Positions 1-7,959 of a stretch of 64,000 nt of DNA are shown here, in pieces. The number at the start of each line of letters is the position of its first letter. Positions within the stretch are counted from its first letter, which is position 1. The notes under the pieces were generated by a model. The model was not told the DNA's origin. It did no database searches and saw nothing but the letters and a program-made list of their open reading frames with translations. The stretch is from Streptomyces adelaidensis (GTDB lineage Bacteria; Actinomycetota; Actinomycetes; Streptomycetales; Streptomycetaceae): positions 1 through 64,000 of the forward strand of contig NZ_JAEMUX010000034.1 in the NCBI RefSeq assembly GCF_016598475.1, read 5' to 3'. The translations under genes were made by a program, and so were the position numbers.

Positions 1-1
1 A

Positions 2-555
2 TACGACTGGGCGGCCCTCCAGTTGCGCCCCGTGGCCGAGTACGACCACCAGGACGGCGTGTTGATCCGTCGGCGGTGGGCGCTGGCACGGCGCAGTCTG
101 AGGCGGCCGGACGAGATCGCCTACTACCTCGGATACGCACCGCTGGATGTCGCAGTCGACGAACTGGTGCGCGTCGCCGGCGCCCGGTGGTCGGTGGAGG
201 AGTGCCTCCAGACGGCAAAGAACGAGTGCCGCCTGGACGAGTACGAAGTCCGCCGCTACGTCGGCTGGTACCGCCACATCACCCTGGCCATGCTCGCCCA
301 CACCTTCCTCGCGGCGATGAGCGCGCGGGCAGCCGAAAAGGGGGATCCACCGGTGAGGATGCCGTGGTCATCGAGCTCACCGTGGCAGAAGTGCGGCGGC
401 TCCTGGCAGCTCACACAACCCGACACCTTCACACCCTCACCCACGCGTTGAACTGGTCGCACTGGCCCGGACGACGCCAAGCGGTGGCCCGCCGCTGCCA
501 CTACCGACGTCGTGCGCACTCCTTCGAGGGGCACGCGGGCAGAAGCCGTCCATGA
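2..555 (+). pseudogene. IS701-type transposase, C-terminal part, frameshifted
   Basis: This is the end of an IS701-family transposase whose N-terminus lies outside the window. The conserved stretch 'ARWSVEECLQTAKNE' followed by 'YRHITLAMLAHTFLAAM' is typical of the catalytic C-terminus. The reading frame open from position 2 loses homology after about 340. The conserved end (IELTVAEVRRLL, then HYRRRAHS) continues in the -1 frame to 555. The switch point is A-AAG-GGG at 337-343, which could be a simple indel or a -1 slippery site. The element end should lie between 560 and 660, but its partner end is not visible. Confidence 0.75.
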
Positions 556-681
556 CGGCATCCTGCCCGCTACACTCCCACCGCTCGACGTTCCCCCAGG
601 TCAAGCCACAAAGTACTGCTGGAGTACTAGGTAGCTCACCTGGGCATTCGCCGGACGCTGAGGCGGCCTTCGTCTGACCAT

Positions 682-1740
682 GTGCTCCGACCAAGGACGC
701 ACGTGACCACGACGAAGGCCGTGAAGGTGAGTTTGCTGCCTGATCATGTTCCGGGGGAAGCGTTCGCGAAAGCGTCACGCTTCCGGGAGGACTTATTCGA
801 CTGCCTGACCGTGCGCGGGGACGAACTGTTCGAGCTGGTCGACGCGTTGCTATGCGCGGACGGTCCGATGAGCGCCGCCAACGACGCCGCCGCCGCGGTC
901 ACCGGCCGCAAGCTGGTCCTGTCGCTCTGTGAGTGGGGCACCGGCAACCCCTGGAACTGGGGCGCGGGCACGGCGCCGATGTGGCGCACCAGCACCGACG
1001 TCATCTTCTGGGGCAACAGCCCGTCCACGGCCAACATGCTGGCCGGCTTCGACAAGGCGCTGCACCCCTCGTCCCAGCACACCGGGTACTACAACGACCC
1101 GGACATGCTCATGGTCGGCATGAACGGTTTCACAGCCGCCCAGAACCGCACGCACATGGGCCTGTGGGCGATCTCCGGCGCCCCGCTGCTGGCCGGCAAC
1201 AACCTCGCCACCATGAGCTCCACCACCGCTGCGATCCTCAAGAACTCCGAGGTCATCGCCATCGACCAGGACGCCCGCGGCCTCCAGGGCGTCAAGGTCG
1301 CCGAGGACACCAAGGGTCTGCAGGTCTACAGCAAGGTCCTGTCGGGCACCGGCAAGCGTGCCGTGCTGCTGCTCAACCGCACCTCCTCCGCCGCGTCCAT
1401 CACCGCCCGCTGGGCCGACCTGGGCCTGACCACGGCCTCCGCCTCCGTGCGCGACGTATGGACGGCGACGAACGCGGGCAGCTCCGCGACGAGCCACACC
1501 ACCAGCGTCCCGGCCGGTGAAGCGGTACTGCTCACCATCTCCGGCACTGAGTGGACATTAAGTCCGTTTCTGGTAGCGGCCTCGTCCGGGTTCAGTGAGG
1601 AAGCCTTGTCGGACGAGACGTCCGAGGCGGCTGCGGGTGATGAGGACAGGCGCGTGGGCGTTTCTCAGCCGCCGTCGTCGGTGAGTTCGTCCTCGCTGTG
1701 GGCGATCCGCCAGAAAGCGACGGCGACGGTGGCGCGTTGA
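682..1740 (+). pseudogene. chimeric ORF: IS701 transposase N-terminus fused to GH27 alpha-galactosidase fragment
   Basis: One open frame joins two unrelated proteins. Residues up to the ADGP motif (near 867) match the N-terminus of IS701-type transposases (VKVSLLPDHVPGEAF, then RFREDLFDCLTVRGDELF). From about 868 the sequence is a glycoside hydrolase family 27 alpha-galactosidase: LVLSLCEWGTGNPW, GYYNDPDML with the acid/base Asp, then the C-terminal beta-sandwich ending near 1548. The GH27 half lacks the first part of the barrel, including the nucleophile Asp, so it cannot be active. The tail after 1548 has no homology. Start codons are GTG 682 or, closer to the family N-terminus, GTG 703. 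Confidence 0.75.
1552..1650 (-). pseudogene. remnant of an unidentified C-terminus downstream of the PucR gene
   Basis: The minus strand reads 'VLITRSRLGRLVRQGFLTEP' followed by GRGRYQKRT and a stop. It looks like the basic, winged C-terminal tail found on some actinobacterial transposase or HTH proteins. No start or body of the gene is present, and it abuts the end of the alpha-galactosidase fragment. I cannot name the family; this is a remnant call from composition and pattern only. Confidence 0.3.
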
Positions 1741-2723
1741 CGCCCGCCCGGCTTCGTGACCGCGTAGCCGAGCTGGGTGGCGAGCCAGACCAGACGTTCC
1801 TGGAGTGTCGAGTGGTGCAGGTGGAGGCCAGTGGCCGCTTGCCGCAGGCTGGCATGGTCGAGCACTGCCTGGAGGGTGTCGATCACCCAGGGATGGGTGA
1901 CCAGGGTCTGGTCCAGTCGGCGCACGTCGGCGATGCCGGCCGCCTCCTGCGGCGTGGTCCGCTCGGCGAGGACGGCGAGGGCTCCGAGATCGTCGTACGC
2001 CACCAGGGACGGGCCGGGGCCGTTCATCCGGTCGGTCAGCCGGAGCGCGAGACGGGCATGCTCCAGGGCGGTCGGCAGGTGTGCCGGCTCCTGGGCGATG
2101 GCTGTCCCGGCCCGCAGGTCCGATGGCGGGACCGCTGTCCCGGCGACCAGGGTGACCGCGTGCCGGCCGACCCGGGTGGAGTGGGGCGACGGTGGCTGGA
2201 AGGAGGAGATGACGATGACGGTCACCGGGCCGGTGAGCCCCAGCTGCTTGGCGGCGTCGCAGCGGTCGCTGTCGGGGGCGTCGGGGTCGCAGGCGATCCG
2301 CACCGCGGCGTCGGCGGAGCGATCGGCGGACGCTCCCGTGAGCGTCTGGATCGCTTTGGCCGAGCGTTCCAGGATGAGGGCGTCCAGCGGCCTCGCCTCG
2401 CCGGTCCGCTCCAGCCATACCCAGGCGCCGGGGCGATCGGGCACCGCCACGCGCGCCCACGAACCGCTCTGCACCTGGGGCAGAGAGTGCCCTTGGGGGT
2501 CGTACCGAGGGCTGATGTCCCGGCCGGCGTCGTGCAGTCCGGCGGGGCAGCCGGCCAGGGCAGCCACTGCCCGGACCATGGCCGCGACCGAGGCCCGTTC
2601 CGCGATCAGGCGGTCGAAGTGGTCGATGACGCGCAGCGCACTGGCCGCCGTGTCGTCGACGACTTCCAACTTGACGATGAGATCACGCAACGGAGCCTCC
2701 ACGGCCATTGTCACACCGCTCAC
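1665..2723 (-). CDS. PucR-type transcriptional regulator
   Basis: A 352-residue regulator whose C-terminus, from about residue 274 (LVTHPWVIDTLQAVLDH, then LRQAATGLHLHHSTLQERL), is the helix-turn-helix of the PucR/CdaR family. The middle (about 120-260) fits the GGDEF-like CdaR domain of that family. It starts at a GTG that shares a GTGA with the stop of the upstream hydrolase gene, so the two are translationally coupled. I infer that it controls the hydrolase operon or a nearby catabolic gene. No effector can be read from the sequence. Confidence 0.8.
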   Translation of the reverse strand: MSGVTMAVEAPLRDLIVKLEVVDDTAASALRVIDHFDRLIAERASVAAMVRAVAALAGCPAGLHDAGRDISPRYDPQGHSLPQVQSGSWARVAVPDRPGAWVWLERTGEARPLDALILERSAKAIQTLTGASADRSADAAVRIACDPDAPDSDRCDAAKQLGLTGPVTVIVISSFQPPSPHSTRVGRHAVTLVAGTAVPPSDLRAGTAIAQEPAHLPTALEHARLALRLTDRMNGPGPSLVAYDDLGALAVLAERTTPQEAAGIADVRRLDQTLVTHPWVIDTLQAVLDHASLRQAATGLHLHHSTLQERLVWLATQLGYAVTKPGGRQRATVAVAFWRIAHSEDELTDDGG

Positions 2724-3724
2724 CTGTCAAGAGCCCGCCGGATGAACTCCTCACGGGTCGCGTTGGAGGCGCGCGACACAGCCGCGTGCCCCGCCGCCAT
2801 GTCTGACCCGTGGAAGCCTCCGCCCCACAGGTGGAAATCGACGCTCACGCCCGCCTCGGACAGGCGGCCGGCGTAGATCAGGGCCTCGTCGCGGAACACC
2901 TCCACCGAGCCGGTGTCGATGTAGGTGCGCGGCAGCCCGCCGAGGTCCTCGGCGCGGGCCGGCGCGGCGTACTGCGACACCTCCGGACCGCCGCGCCGCT
3001 CACCCAGCAGGGAAGTCCACCCGTACAGGTTGCTGTGGCGGTCCCATCCGCACCCGCGGTCCACCATGCGACTGCTGTGCGTCTCGAAGCGGTCGTCGAG
3101 CATGGGGCAGATCAGAACCTGGTGGCTGAGCCTGGGAAAGGCACGGTCGCGGGCGAGCAGCGCGGTCCCCGCCGCGAGACCGCCGCCGGCACTGGATCCG
3201 ACGATCAGGAGCCGCTCGGGGTCGATACCGAGCTCGGCCGCGTTCTTCGCCGTCCACACCAGCCCCGCGTAGCAGTCATCGAGCGGCGCGGGATCGGGGT
3301 GCTCCGGCGCCAGTCGGTACTCGACCGACACGACGACCGCACTCCCGTCGATCACATAGGGAAGGAAAAAGCTCACGCCCGTCCGGCGGGTCCCCGCGAC
3401 CATCCCGCCGGAGTGGATGTGGAAGATGGCTCCCTTGGGGCCTCGGTCCTCGACGGGGCTGAGAATCAGCAGAGTGATGTCCGGCGCGCCCTCCGGCCCG
3501 GGTACCTGGCGCTCCTCCACCCGCACCCTGCCGCCCGCTGTCAGATCCTCCGGTTCCGGCCCGGAGGTCCAGTCGGCCAGCAGGCGTCGGGTCGCTGCCA
3601 GGGTCTCCTCCGACACGGTCGGAAACGCAGCGCGCATCGCCTCCTCGACGGGCGCGAGCTCCGGGTCCAACGGAGGCCGGATGGTCACGGCACCGAAGCA
3701 GTCTGCTGCTGTCTGGTCTGCCAT
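2720..3724 (-). CDS. alpha/beta hydrolase, HSL (hormone-sensitive lipase) family
   Basis: A 334-residue carboxylesterase-type hydrolase. It has the oxyanion-hole motif in variant form (HIHSGG for HGGG), the nucleophile elbow GSSAGG (family norm GDSAGG), and candidates for the acid (VEVFRDEA) and the histidine (GGGFHGSD). The start ATG at 3724 has a good AGGAGA site upstream. It is first in a two-gene operon with the PucR regulator (4-bp overlap). The substrate is not predictable; family members cleave short acyl esters or lactones. A 32-bp perfect palindrome lies about 95 bp upstream of the start. Confidence 0.85.
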   Translation of the reverse strand: MADQTAADCFGAVTIRPPLDPELAPVEEAMRAAFPTVSEETLAATRRLLADWTSGPEPEDLTAGGRVRVEERQVPGPEGAPDITLLILSPVEDRGPKGAIFHIHSGGMVAGTRRTGVSFFLPYVIDGSAVVVSVEYRLAPEHPDPAPLDDCYAGLVWTAKNAAELGIDPERLLIVGSSAGGGLAAGTALLARDRAFPRLSHQVLICPMLDDRFETHSSRMVDRGCGWDRHSNLYGWTSLLGERRGGPEVSQYAAPARAEDLGGLPRTYIDTGSVEVFRDEALIYAGRLSEAGVSVDFHLWGGGFHGSDMAAGHAAVSRASNATREEFIRRALDR

Positions 3725-3817
3725 CTGTTCTCTCCTTCGGGAACAACGGGGAGCGGGTGAACCCCACTCTCGGGTGCCGGTGCCCGCAGGGATACCCGCA
3801 GGTGGCTGGAACTGTCG

Positions 3818-3849
3818 CCGATGGCCCCGCCATATGGCGGGGCCATCGG
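3818..3849. promoter_or_regulatory. 32-bp perfect palindrome upstream of the HSL hydrolase gene
   Basis: The half-site CCGATGGCCCCGCCAT is followed directly by its exact reverse complement, with no loop base. The position, about 95 bp before the hydrolase start, fits an operator or a transcript-end cruciform. There is no T-tract on either strand. Confidence 0.5.
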
Positions 3850-3904
3850 TCAGGCGAGGGCGACCGCCCCTGCCGCATCCCCTCCCACTACGCCGCCGCG
3901 ACCG

Positions 3905-4165
3905 CGTGAGCGACGCCGTCCAGGCAGTCGCCAGCGCGTAGACGGGTGGGTGTATACCACTGCGCCCACGTCCGGGCGGGCCACCATGATCTCCGTGTGG
4001 ATCAGGCACCCGCTGTGTCGCGGCCCGTCACCGTCGACCACAGTGTCCGCACGGTCCGCAAGGTGCACCTTTGGTGCAACCCGACACCCGGTCAGTAGGA
4101 GGGTCCGCGCCTCGAAGGACTCTACGATGGCACCGGTCACGCCGGTGACGAGCCCGCGGCCCTGG
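3905..4165 (-). pseudogene. class II aldolase/adducin-family remnant, frameshifted
   Basis: The minus strand retains 'VVDGDGPRHSGCLIHTEIM' and ARPDVGAVVYTHP, the core of class II aldolase/adducin domain proteins including part of the zinc-binding HTHP region. Just after THP (about 3945) the expected 'VYALA' continues in another frame, so a base has been lost or gained. Neither a start nor the C-terminal half is recognisable. This is a decayed sugar-phosphate aldolase-like gene. Confidence 0.6.
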
Positions 4166-4326
4166 GTGCGAGCCGGTCCGCGCATCGGCCGCGTCCGTTT
4201 CACCGCCGAGCTGCATCACAGTCGACCTGCGCTGAACGAGACGTGGGAGGAGATCGTCGAGGTGCCCTTCCGGCCTGTGTCGACGAAGACGAAGCTGGGT
4301 AGTGGAACGGGAGCGCCTCTTGGGAG

Positions 4327-4785
4327 TTGAGACTGGAGGAGTGCCTGGACGCCACCCGCGCCGACGGCGCCCGCATCAACGCTGCACTGCGGACCCGCCC
4401 GGACGAGGAGCCACCGCTGCTCGCCCACCACAATGCCGTCGGGGAGTGGCTCACCGCCCGTGACGCGCTCCGCCCGGCCGCCGCCGAGCGATGGCGCGCG
4501 CTGCTGCGGCTCGTGGACACCGAGCCGACGCTGTTCGCCGCGTACAAGCGGATCCGGGTCGGCACCCAGGGCGAGTCCGTGGCGATCATCGCCCATCGAC
4601 TCGGTGTGAACCCCGCCCTGGATCTGCGTCCGGCCGTCGTCGTGGCGGCCGCCGCGGGGGTACTCAGCGCGGCCCTGCGTGGCTGGGCGCGCGAGGACCG
4701 CCGGGACGCGGGGGGGGGCCTGACCGGCTGGGTGAACCGGACCTACAACGCGCTCACCGAACAGGTGGACCGGAGCACGGTGTGA
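4327..4785 (+). pseudogene. TetR-family regulator, C-terminal ligand domain only
   Basis: An open frame of about 152 residues matches the helical C-terminal domain of TetR regulators (RWRALLRLVDTEPTLFAAY, then VVVAAAAGVLSAALRGW). The DNA-binding helix-turn-helix that should precede it is missing, and the first start is a weak TTG without a ribosome site. Just upstream, 4196-4290 reads 'NETWEEIVEVPFRPVS', which resembles a different Streptomyces hypothetical protein. The region is therefore a junction of gene fragments and the frame is probably not expressed as a regulator. Confidence 0.6.
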
Positions 4786-4838
4786 CCGACCGCGACCGGA
4801 ACCTCCACACCAGAAGAAGCGAAAGAAGAGGTGCTGTC

Positions 4839-5879
4839 ATGAAGGCGCTGCAGTACAGGGAGATCGGCGCGCCCCCCGAGGTCGTCATGGTCCCCGACCC
4901 CCAGCCCGGCCCCGGCCAGGTACTGCTCAAGGTCACCGCCGCGGGTGTGTGTCACTCCGACATCGCGGTGATGAGCTGGCCCGCCGAGGGCTTCCCATAC
5001 GCGCTTCCGCTCACCCTCGGTCACGAAGGTGTCGGCACGGTGGCCGCGCTCGGCACGGGCGTGACCGGGCTCGCCGAGGGCGACGCGGTCGCCGTCTACG
5101 GCCCGTGGGGCTGCGGGACGTGTGCCAAGTGCGCGGAGGGCAAGGAGAACTACTGCCTGCGCGCCGACGAACTGGGCATCCGGCCACCCGGGCTCGGGGC
5201 CCCCGGCGCGATGGCCGAGTACCTGCTCGTCGACGACCCGCGGCACCTGACTCCCATCGACGGCCTCGACCCGGTCGCCACCGTGCCGCTGACCGACGCG
5301 GGCCTGACCCCGTATCACGCGATCAAGCGGTCCCTGCCCAAGCTGCTCCCCGGCTCTACCGCCGTCGTGATCGGCGCGGGCGGTCTGGGGCATGTCGCCG
5401 TCCAGCTGCTGCGTGGGATGACCGCGGCCCGCGTCATCGCCCTGGACGTCAGCGAGGACAAGCTCGCCCTCGCCCGGGCCGTCGGCGCCCACGACACCGT
5501 GCTGTCCGACGCGCGAGCCGCCGCGACGGTCCGCGAACTGACGGGCGGTATCGGCGCGCAAGCCGTGTTCGACTTCGTGGGCGCCGAACCCACCGTGAAG
5601 ACCGCAGCCGCCGTCGCCGCCGTGGAGGCCGACGTGAGCATCGTCGGCATTGGGGGAGCAGCGCTGCCCGTCGGCTTCGGCCATCTGCCCTTCGAGGTGT
5701 CCGTCTCGGCTCCGTACTGGGGCAGCCGCGGCGAGTTCATCGAGGTCCTCAATTTGGCCCGGGCGGGTGTCGTCGCCGTCCACACCGAGACCTTCTCCCT
5801 CGACGAGGCACCGCTCGCCTACGAGCGCCTGCACGCCGGAAAGATCAACGGCCGTGCCGTGATCCTGCCCAACGGCTGA
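4839..5879 (+). CDS. zinc-dependent NAD(P) alcohol dehydrogenase (MDR family)
   Basis: A 346-residue medium-chain dehydrogenase. It has the catalytic zinc site (GVCHSD, GHE), the four-cysteine structural zinc loop (CGTCAKCAEGKENYC) and the Rossmann GAGGLG motif. It would oxidise a primary or secondary alcohol, or reduce the carbonyl. The ATG at 4839 follows AAGAGG. An SDR gene, now disrupted by an insertion sequence, starts about 40 bp downstream and probably formed an operon with it. The gene is intact although its surroundings are decayed. Confidence 0.88.
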   Translation: MKALQYREIGAPPEVVMVPDPQPGPGQVLLKVTAAGVCHSDIAVMSWPAEGFPYALPLTLGHEGVGTVAALGTGVTGLAEGDAVAVYGPWGCGTCAKCAEGKENYCLRADELGIRPPGLGAPGAMAEYLLVDDPRHLTPIDGLDPVATVPLTDAGLTPYHAIKRSLPKLLPGSTAVVIGAGGLGHVAVQLLRGMTAARVIALDVSEDKLALARAVGAHDTVLSDARAAATVRELTGGIGAQAVFDFVGAEPTVKTAAAVAAVEADVSIVGIGGAALPVGFGHLPFEVSVSAPYWGSRGEFIEVLNLARAGVVAVHTETFSLDEAPLAYERLHAGKINGRAVILPNG

Positions 5880-5990
5880 TCCCCGCATTGTGAAGAGAGG
5901 AGAGAAGAGAGGAGAAGTGAATACCGTGAGCCCCGCAGAACCGGCTGAGTACGCCACCGATTTCGCCGGGAAAACCGCACTCGTCACTGA

Positions 5991-6860
5991 GCTCTTTCAG
6001 CGTTGCCGCTCCAGGGTGAGGACGGCTGCGGCGATTGACGTCATTCGATTCGGGCTGCACCGGGATCGGCGGAAGATGCGCCAGGACTTCAGTCGTGCCA
6101 CGCCGCGTTCGACCGGTGCCCGTGCTGCGGACAACGCACGGTTGACGGTTTGCTGCGTCGGCGTGAGCTCGCTGCCCGGCGGGCGTCTGAGGGGAGTCGT
6201 CACCCACGATCCGGCGCCCAGGTAGGCCCGGTCGGCGAGGATCGGGACGCCCTGGCGCTCACAGATACGGATGATCCGATGGGTGCGGGCCGACGTCAGG
6301 TCGTGGGCGCGGCCGGGCAGTGCAGGCGACAGCCACAGCAGCCGCCCCGCCGGGTCGGTCACCACCTGTACGTTCACTCCGTGCCGACGGTGCTTGTGGG
6401 AGTAGTCGGCCCGGCTGTCGCCGACCCGGTCGCACTCGGCAAGGGTGCCGTCCAGCAGGACGTACTCGGGGTCGGCTTCGCGCAGTGCGCGCAGCAGGCC
6501 GGGCGCGCGGTCGGCGAGCAGGAGGATCACTGCGGACGTGTAGGCGTGGGCGGTGCCGACGGAGATACCGAAGCCGGCGGCAAGCTGCGCAAGAGTGTCG
6601 TGCCTGCGCAGGTACACCAGACCGATCAGAGCACGCTGGTGCGGTGGGAGCTTGCAGCGGCGGTCACCCTCGCGGGTGACGATGAGCATGGTGACCCACT
6701 CGACCAGGGCATGGGGCAGATCGAGTGCGGCAGGACAGACAACCAACAAGGCTCCTGCGCTAGCGAGTTGGGAGGTCGAACACCTCGCTCAACGGCACGG
6801 GAGCCTTGTCCGTTGCGGACGCCTACTTCGTCACCCGATCAGTGGCCACGCTGAAAGACC
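5991..6860. mobile_element. IS5-family insertion sequence, 870 bp, with 17-bp inverted repeats
   Basis: The left end GCTCTTTCAGCGTTGCC and the complement of the right end GGTCTTTCAGCGTGGCC match at 15 of 17 positions. The 7-bp sequence TCACTGA flanks the element at 5984-5990 and 6861-6867 as a direct repeat. Removing the element and one repeat restores the reading frame of the SDR gene across the site, which confirms the borders. It carries a single transposase gene on the minus strand. Confidence 0.9.
5997..6749 (-). CDS. IS5-family transposase (DDE)
   Basis: A 250-residue transposase with an N-terminal helix-turn-helix (LAQLAAGFGISVGTAHAY) and a DDE catalytic domain: first Asp in LLDGTLAECDR, second in ILADRAYLGAG, and the Glu in RAPVERGVARLKSWR. 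The length is normal for the DDE_Tnp_4 type in actinomycetes. It fills most of the 870-bp element and is the only apparently complete transposase in the window. It should therefore be competent for transposition. Confidence 0.9.
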   Translation of the reverse strand: MLVVCPAALDLPHALVEWVTMLIVTREGDRRCKLPPHQRALIGLVYLRRHDTLAQLAAGFGISVGTAHAYTSAVILLLADRAPGLLRALREADPEYVLLDGTLAECDRVGDSRADYSHKHRRHGVNVQVVTDPAGRLLWLSPALPGRAHDLTSARTHRIIRICERQGVPILADRAYLGAGSWVTTPLRRPPGSELTPTQQTVNRALSAARAPVERGVARLKSWRIFRRSRCSPNRMTSIAAAVLTLERQR

Positions 6861-7002
6861 TCACTGACTCCGCTCCAGGCATTGGCCTCGCCGTCGCCCG
6901 CCGGCCGGGCCAGGGCGGCGCCCGTGTCGTCGTCTCGCCGCCGACCACGACCTGGAAGGCGCCGAGAAGGCCGTCGAGCAGCTGAATGCGGAGGGCCTCT
7001 CG

Positions 7003-7157
7003 CTGCCGCTCCAGGGTGGCCTTGAATGAGCCGTAGCCGGGGTGTCTTTCCTGCAGTCGGAGCGCTGCCGCCGCGTAGGCGTCGTTGACCGCCTGGACCT
7101 CGACGAGAAGGGCTCCGGCGCGGGCGGCCGCGCCGGAGCGGACGATGGGGTTCATCA
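7003..7157 (-). pseudogene. truncated unidentified gene downstream of the SDR remnant
   Basis: The frame starts MNPIVRSG, then GALLVEVQAVNDAYAAAALR and LQERHPGYGSFKATLERQR, an alpha-helical protein that I do not recognise. Its ATG overlaps the original stop of the upstream SDR (TGATG), so it was once the next gene in that operon. After about residue 50 it runs into sequence belonging to the other SDR remnant on the plus strand, so it is truncated there. Confidence 0.4.
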
Positions 7158-7484
7158 CAGTGCCAGCTCCACGGGGGTGTGCCGTCGCGCCAAGGCAGGG
7201 CCCTGCCGAACCAGACCAGTTGGCCGTAGAGGGCCGGGGCGACGTGCTCGGCGAAGAACAGGTCGAACACGGCTTCGGCGGCCTGGGCGGGTGGCTGGGC
7301 ATGGCTGTAGTCGCTGAACCAGGGCCGCGAGGTGGCGGTGTCGGCCATGCCGGGGCACACGGCCGCGATCAGTGTGCCGTCAGCGAGGTTACGGTCGCGG
7401 CGCTCGGTGGCGACCGCGCGGACGGCGGCGATCTGGGCCACCTGGAGGGCACGTTCGCCCGGCAGGCCCGGATGCGGGTCTGTC
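7150..7484 (-). pseudogene. SDR-family C-terminal half, interrupted and frameshifted
   Basis: The minus strand encodes LADGTLIAAVCPGMADT, then RPWFSDYSHAQPPAQAAEA and ALYGQLVWFGRALPW. This is the C-terminal third of a short-chain dehydrogenase (the CPG region, then the substrate lid). A run of five C near 7175 marks a frameshift just before the expected stop. At 7485-7492 the gene is interrupted by the ISL3-type element. Upstream sequence across the insertion (7821 onward) gives no clear SDR N-terminus, so the gene is broken at both sides. Confidence 0.6.
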
Positions 7485-7492
7485 AAACGAGC

Positions 7493-7812
7493 GGCTCCGG
7501 CCCGTAGTCGGCGGTGACGCTGGGTGTCCGTCAGGGCAGGAGGATGCGGTGACGGATGCGGAAGGAGGTCGAATCCGGCGCGGCCGTGCATCTGTCTCAT
7601 GATCCTTTGGTGCGGGTGTTGACGCCTTCGGTGCGGCCGTTGTGATAGGGCAGGGTGCGGCTGGAGTCCACGGCGGCCCGGTCGATTTCGAGGCCTCCTC
7701 GACGACCAGCACCGACAGCCCGGAAAACGCCGTGATCACCAGGGAATTGACATCCACCACAAGATCATCATGGATGACTACTCGGCGTCACCACCGACTA
7801 CGGGCCAGAGCC
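7493..7812. mobile_element. 320-bp internally deleted ISL3-type element with 8-bp target duplication
   Basis: The terminal repeats GGCTCCGGCCCGTAGTCGGC and GGCTCTGGCCCGTAGTCGGT face each other, and an identical AAACGAGC flanks the element at 7485-7492 and 7813-7820. Eight base pairs is the duplication length of the ISL3 family. Inside, on the minus strand, the transposase N-terminus (VITAFSGLSVLVVEE) jumps at about 7697 to its C-terminus (LPYHNGRTEGVNTRTKG, RQMHGRAGFDLL, then RHRILLP and stop in a shifted frame). About 1 kb of the gene is missing, so this is a non-autonomous, MITE-like derivative. Confidence 0.85.
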
Positions 7813-7820
7813 AAACGAGC

Positions 7821-7959
7821 AGTGTAAATAGGGTTGTTGGAGTTACTGACGGGCTGCGGAGAGACGGCCGTCGCAGGTGATGTCGAAGGCGTTGCTCAGG
7901 TTGAACTTGCGGAGTCCGGTGGCCTGAGGGCAGGCGGACCCCGGCACGGCGCGGCAACC
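7821..7959. other. short stretch without recognisable gene
   Basis: This lies between the ISL3-type element and the end of the alcohol dehydrogenase gene. The minus strand has a short frame ending KFNLSNAFDITCDG that may be a gene fragment of unknown origin. Nothing else is supportable. Confidence 0.3.

Larger units (their letters stand above)
5917..7005 (+). pseudogene. SDR oxidoreductase N-terminus, split by the IS5-type element
   Basis: The first exon-like piece (5917-5990) reads EYATDFAGKTALVT, the start of a short-chain dehydrogenase. The reading resumes after the insertion at 6868 as 'DSAPGIGLAVARR' then GGARVVV, which completes the cofactor-binding motif in variant form (DSAPGIG for GxxxGIG). 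A second lesion near 6935 shifts the frame (ADHDLEGAEKAVEQLNAEG continues in another frame), and homology stops near 7005. The gene is thus interrupted, frameshifted and truncated. Possible starts are GTG 5917 or 5926 behind AGGAG. Confidence 0.75.

Noticed and set aside
4196..4290. Possible remnant of a Streptomyces hypothetical protein (WEEIVEVPFRP)
   Set aside because: Only about 30 residues resemble a pattern that I recall; too short to annotate as its own feature.
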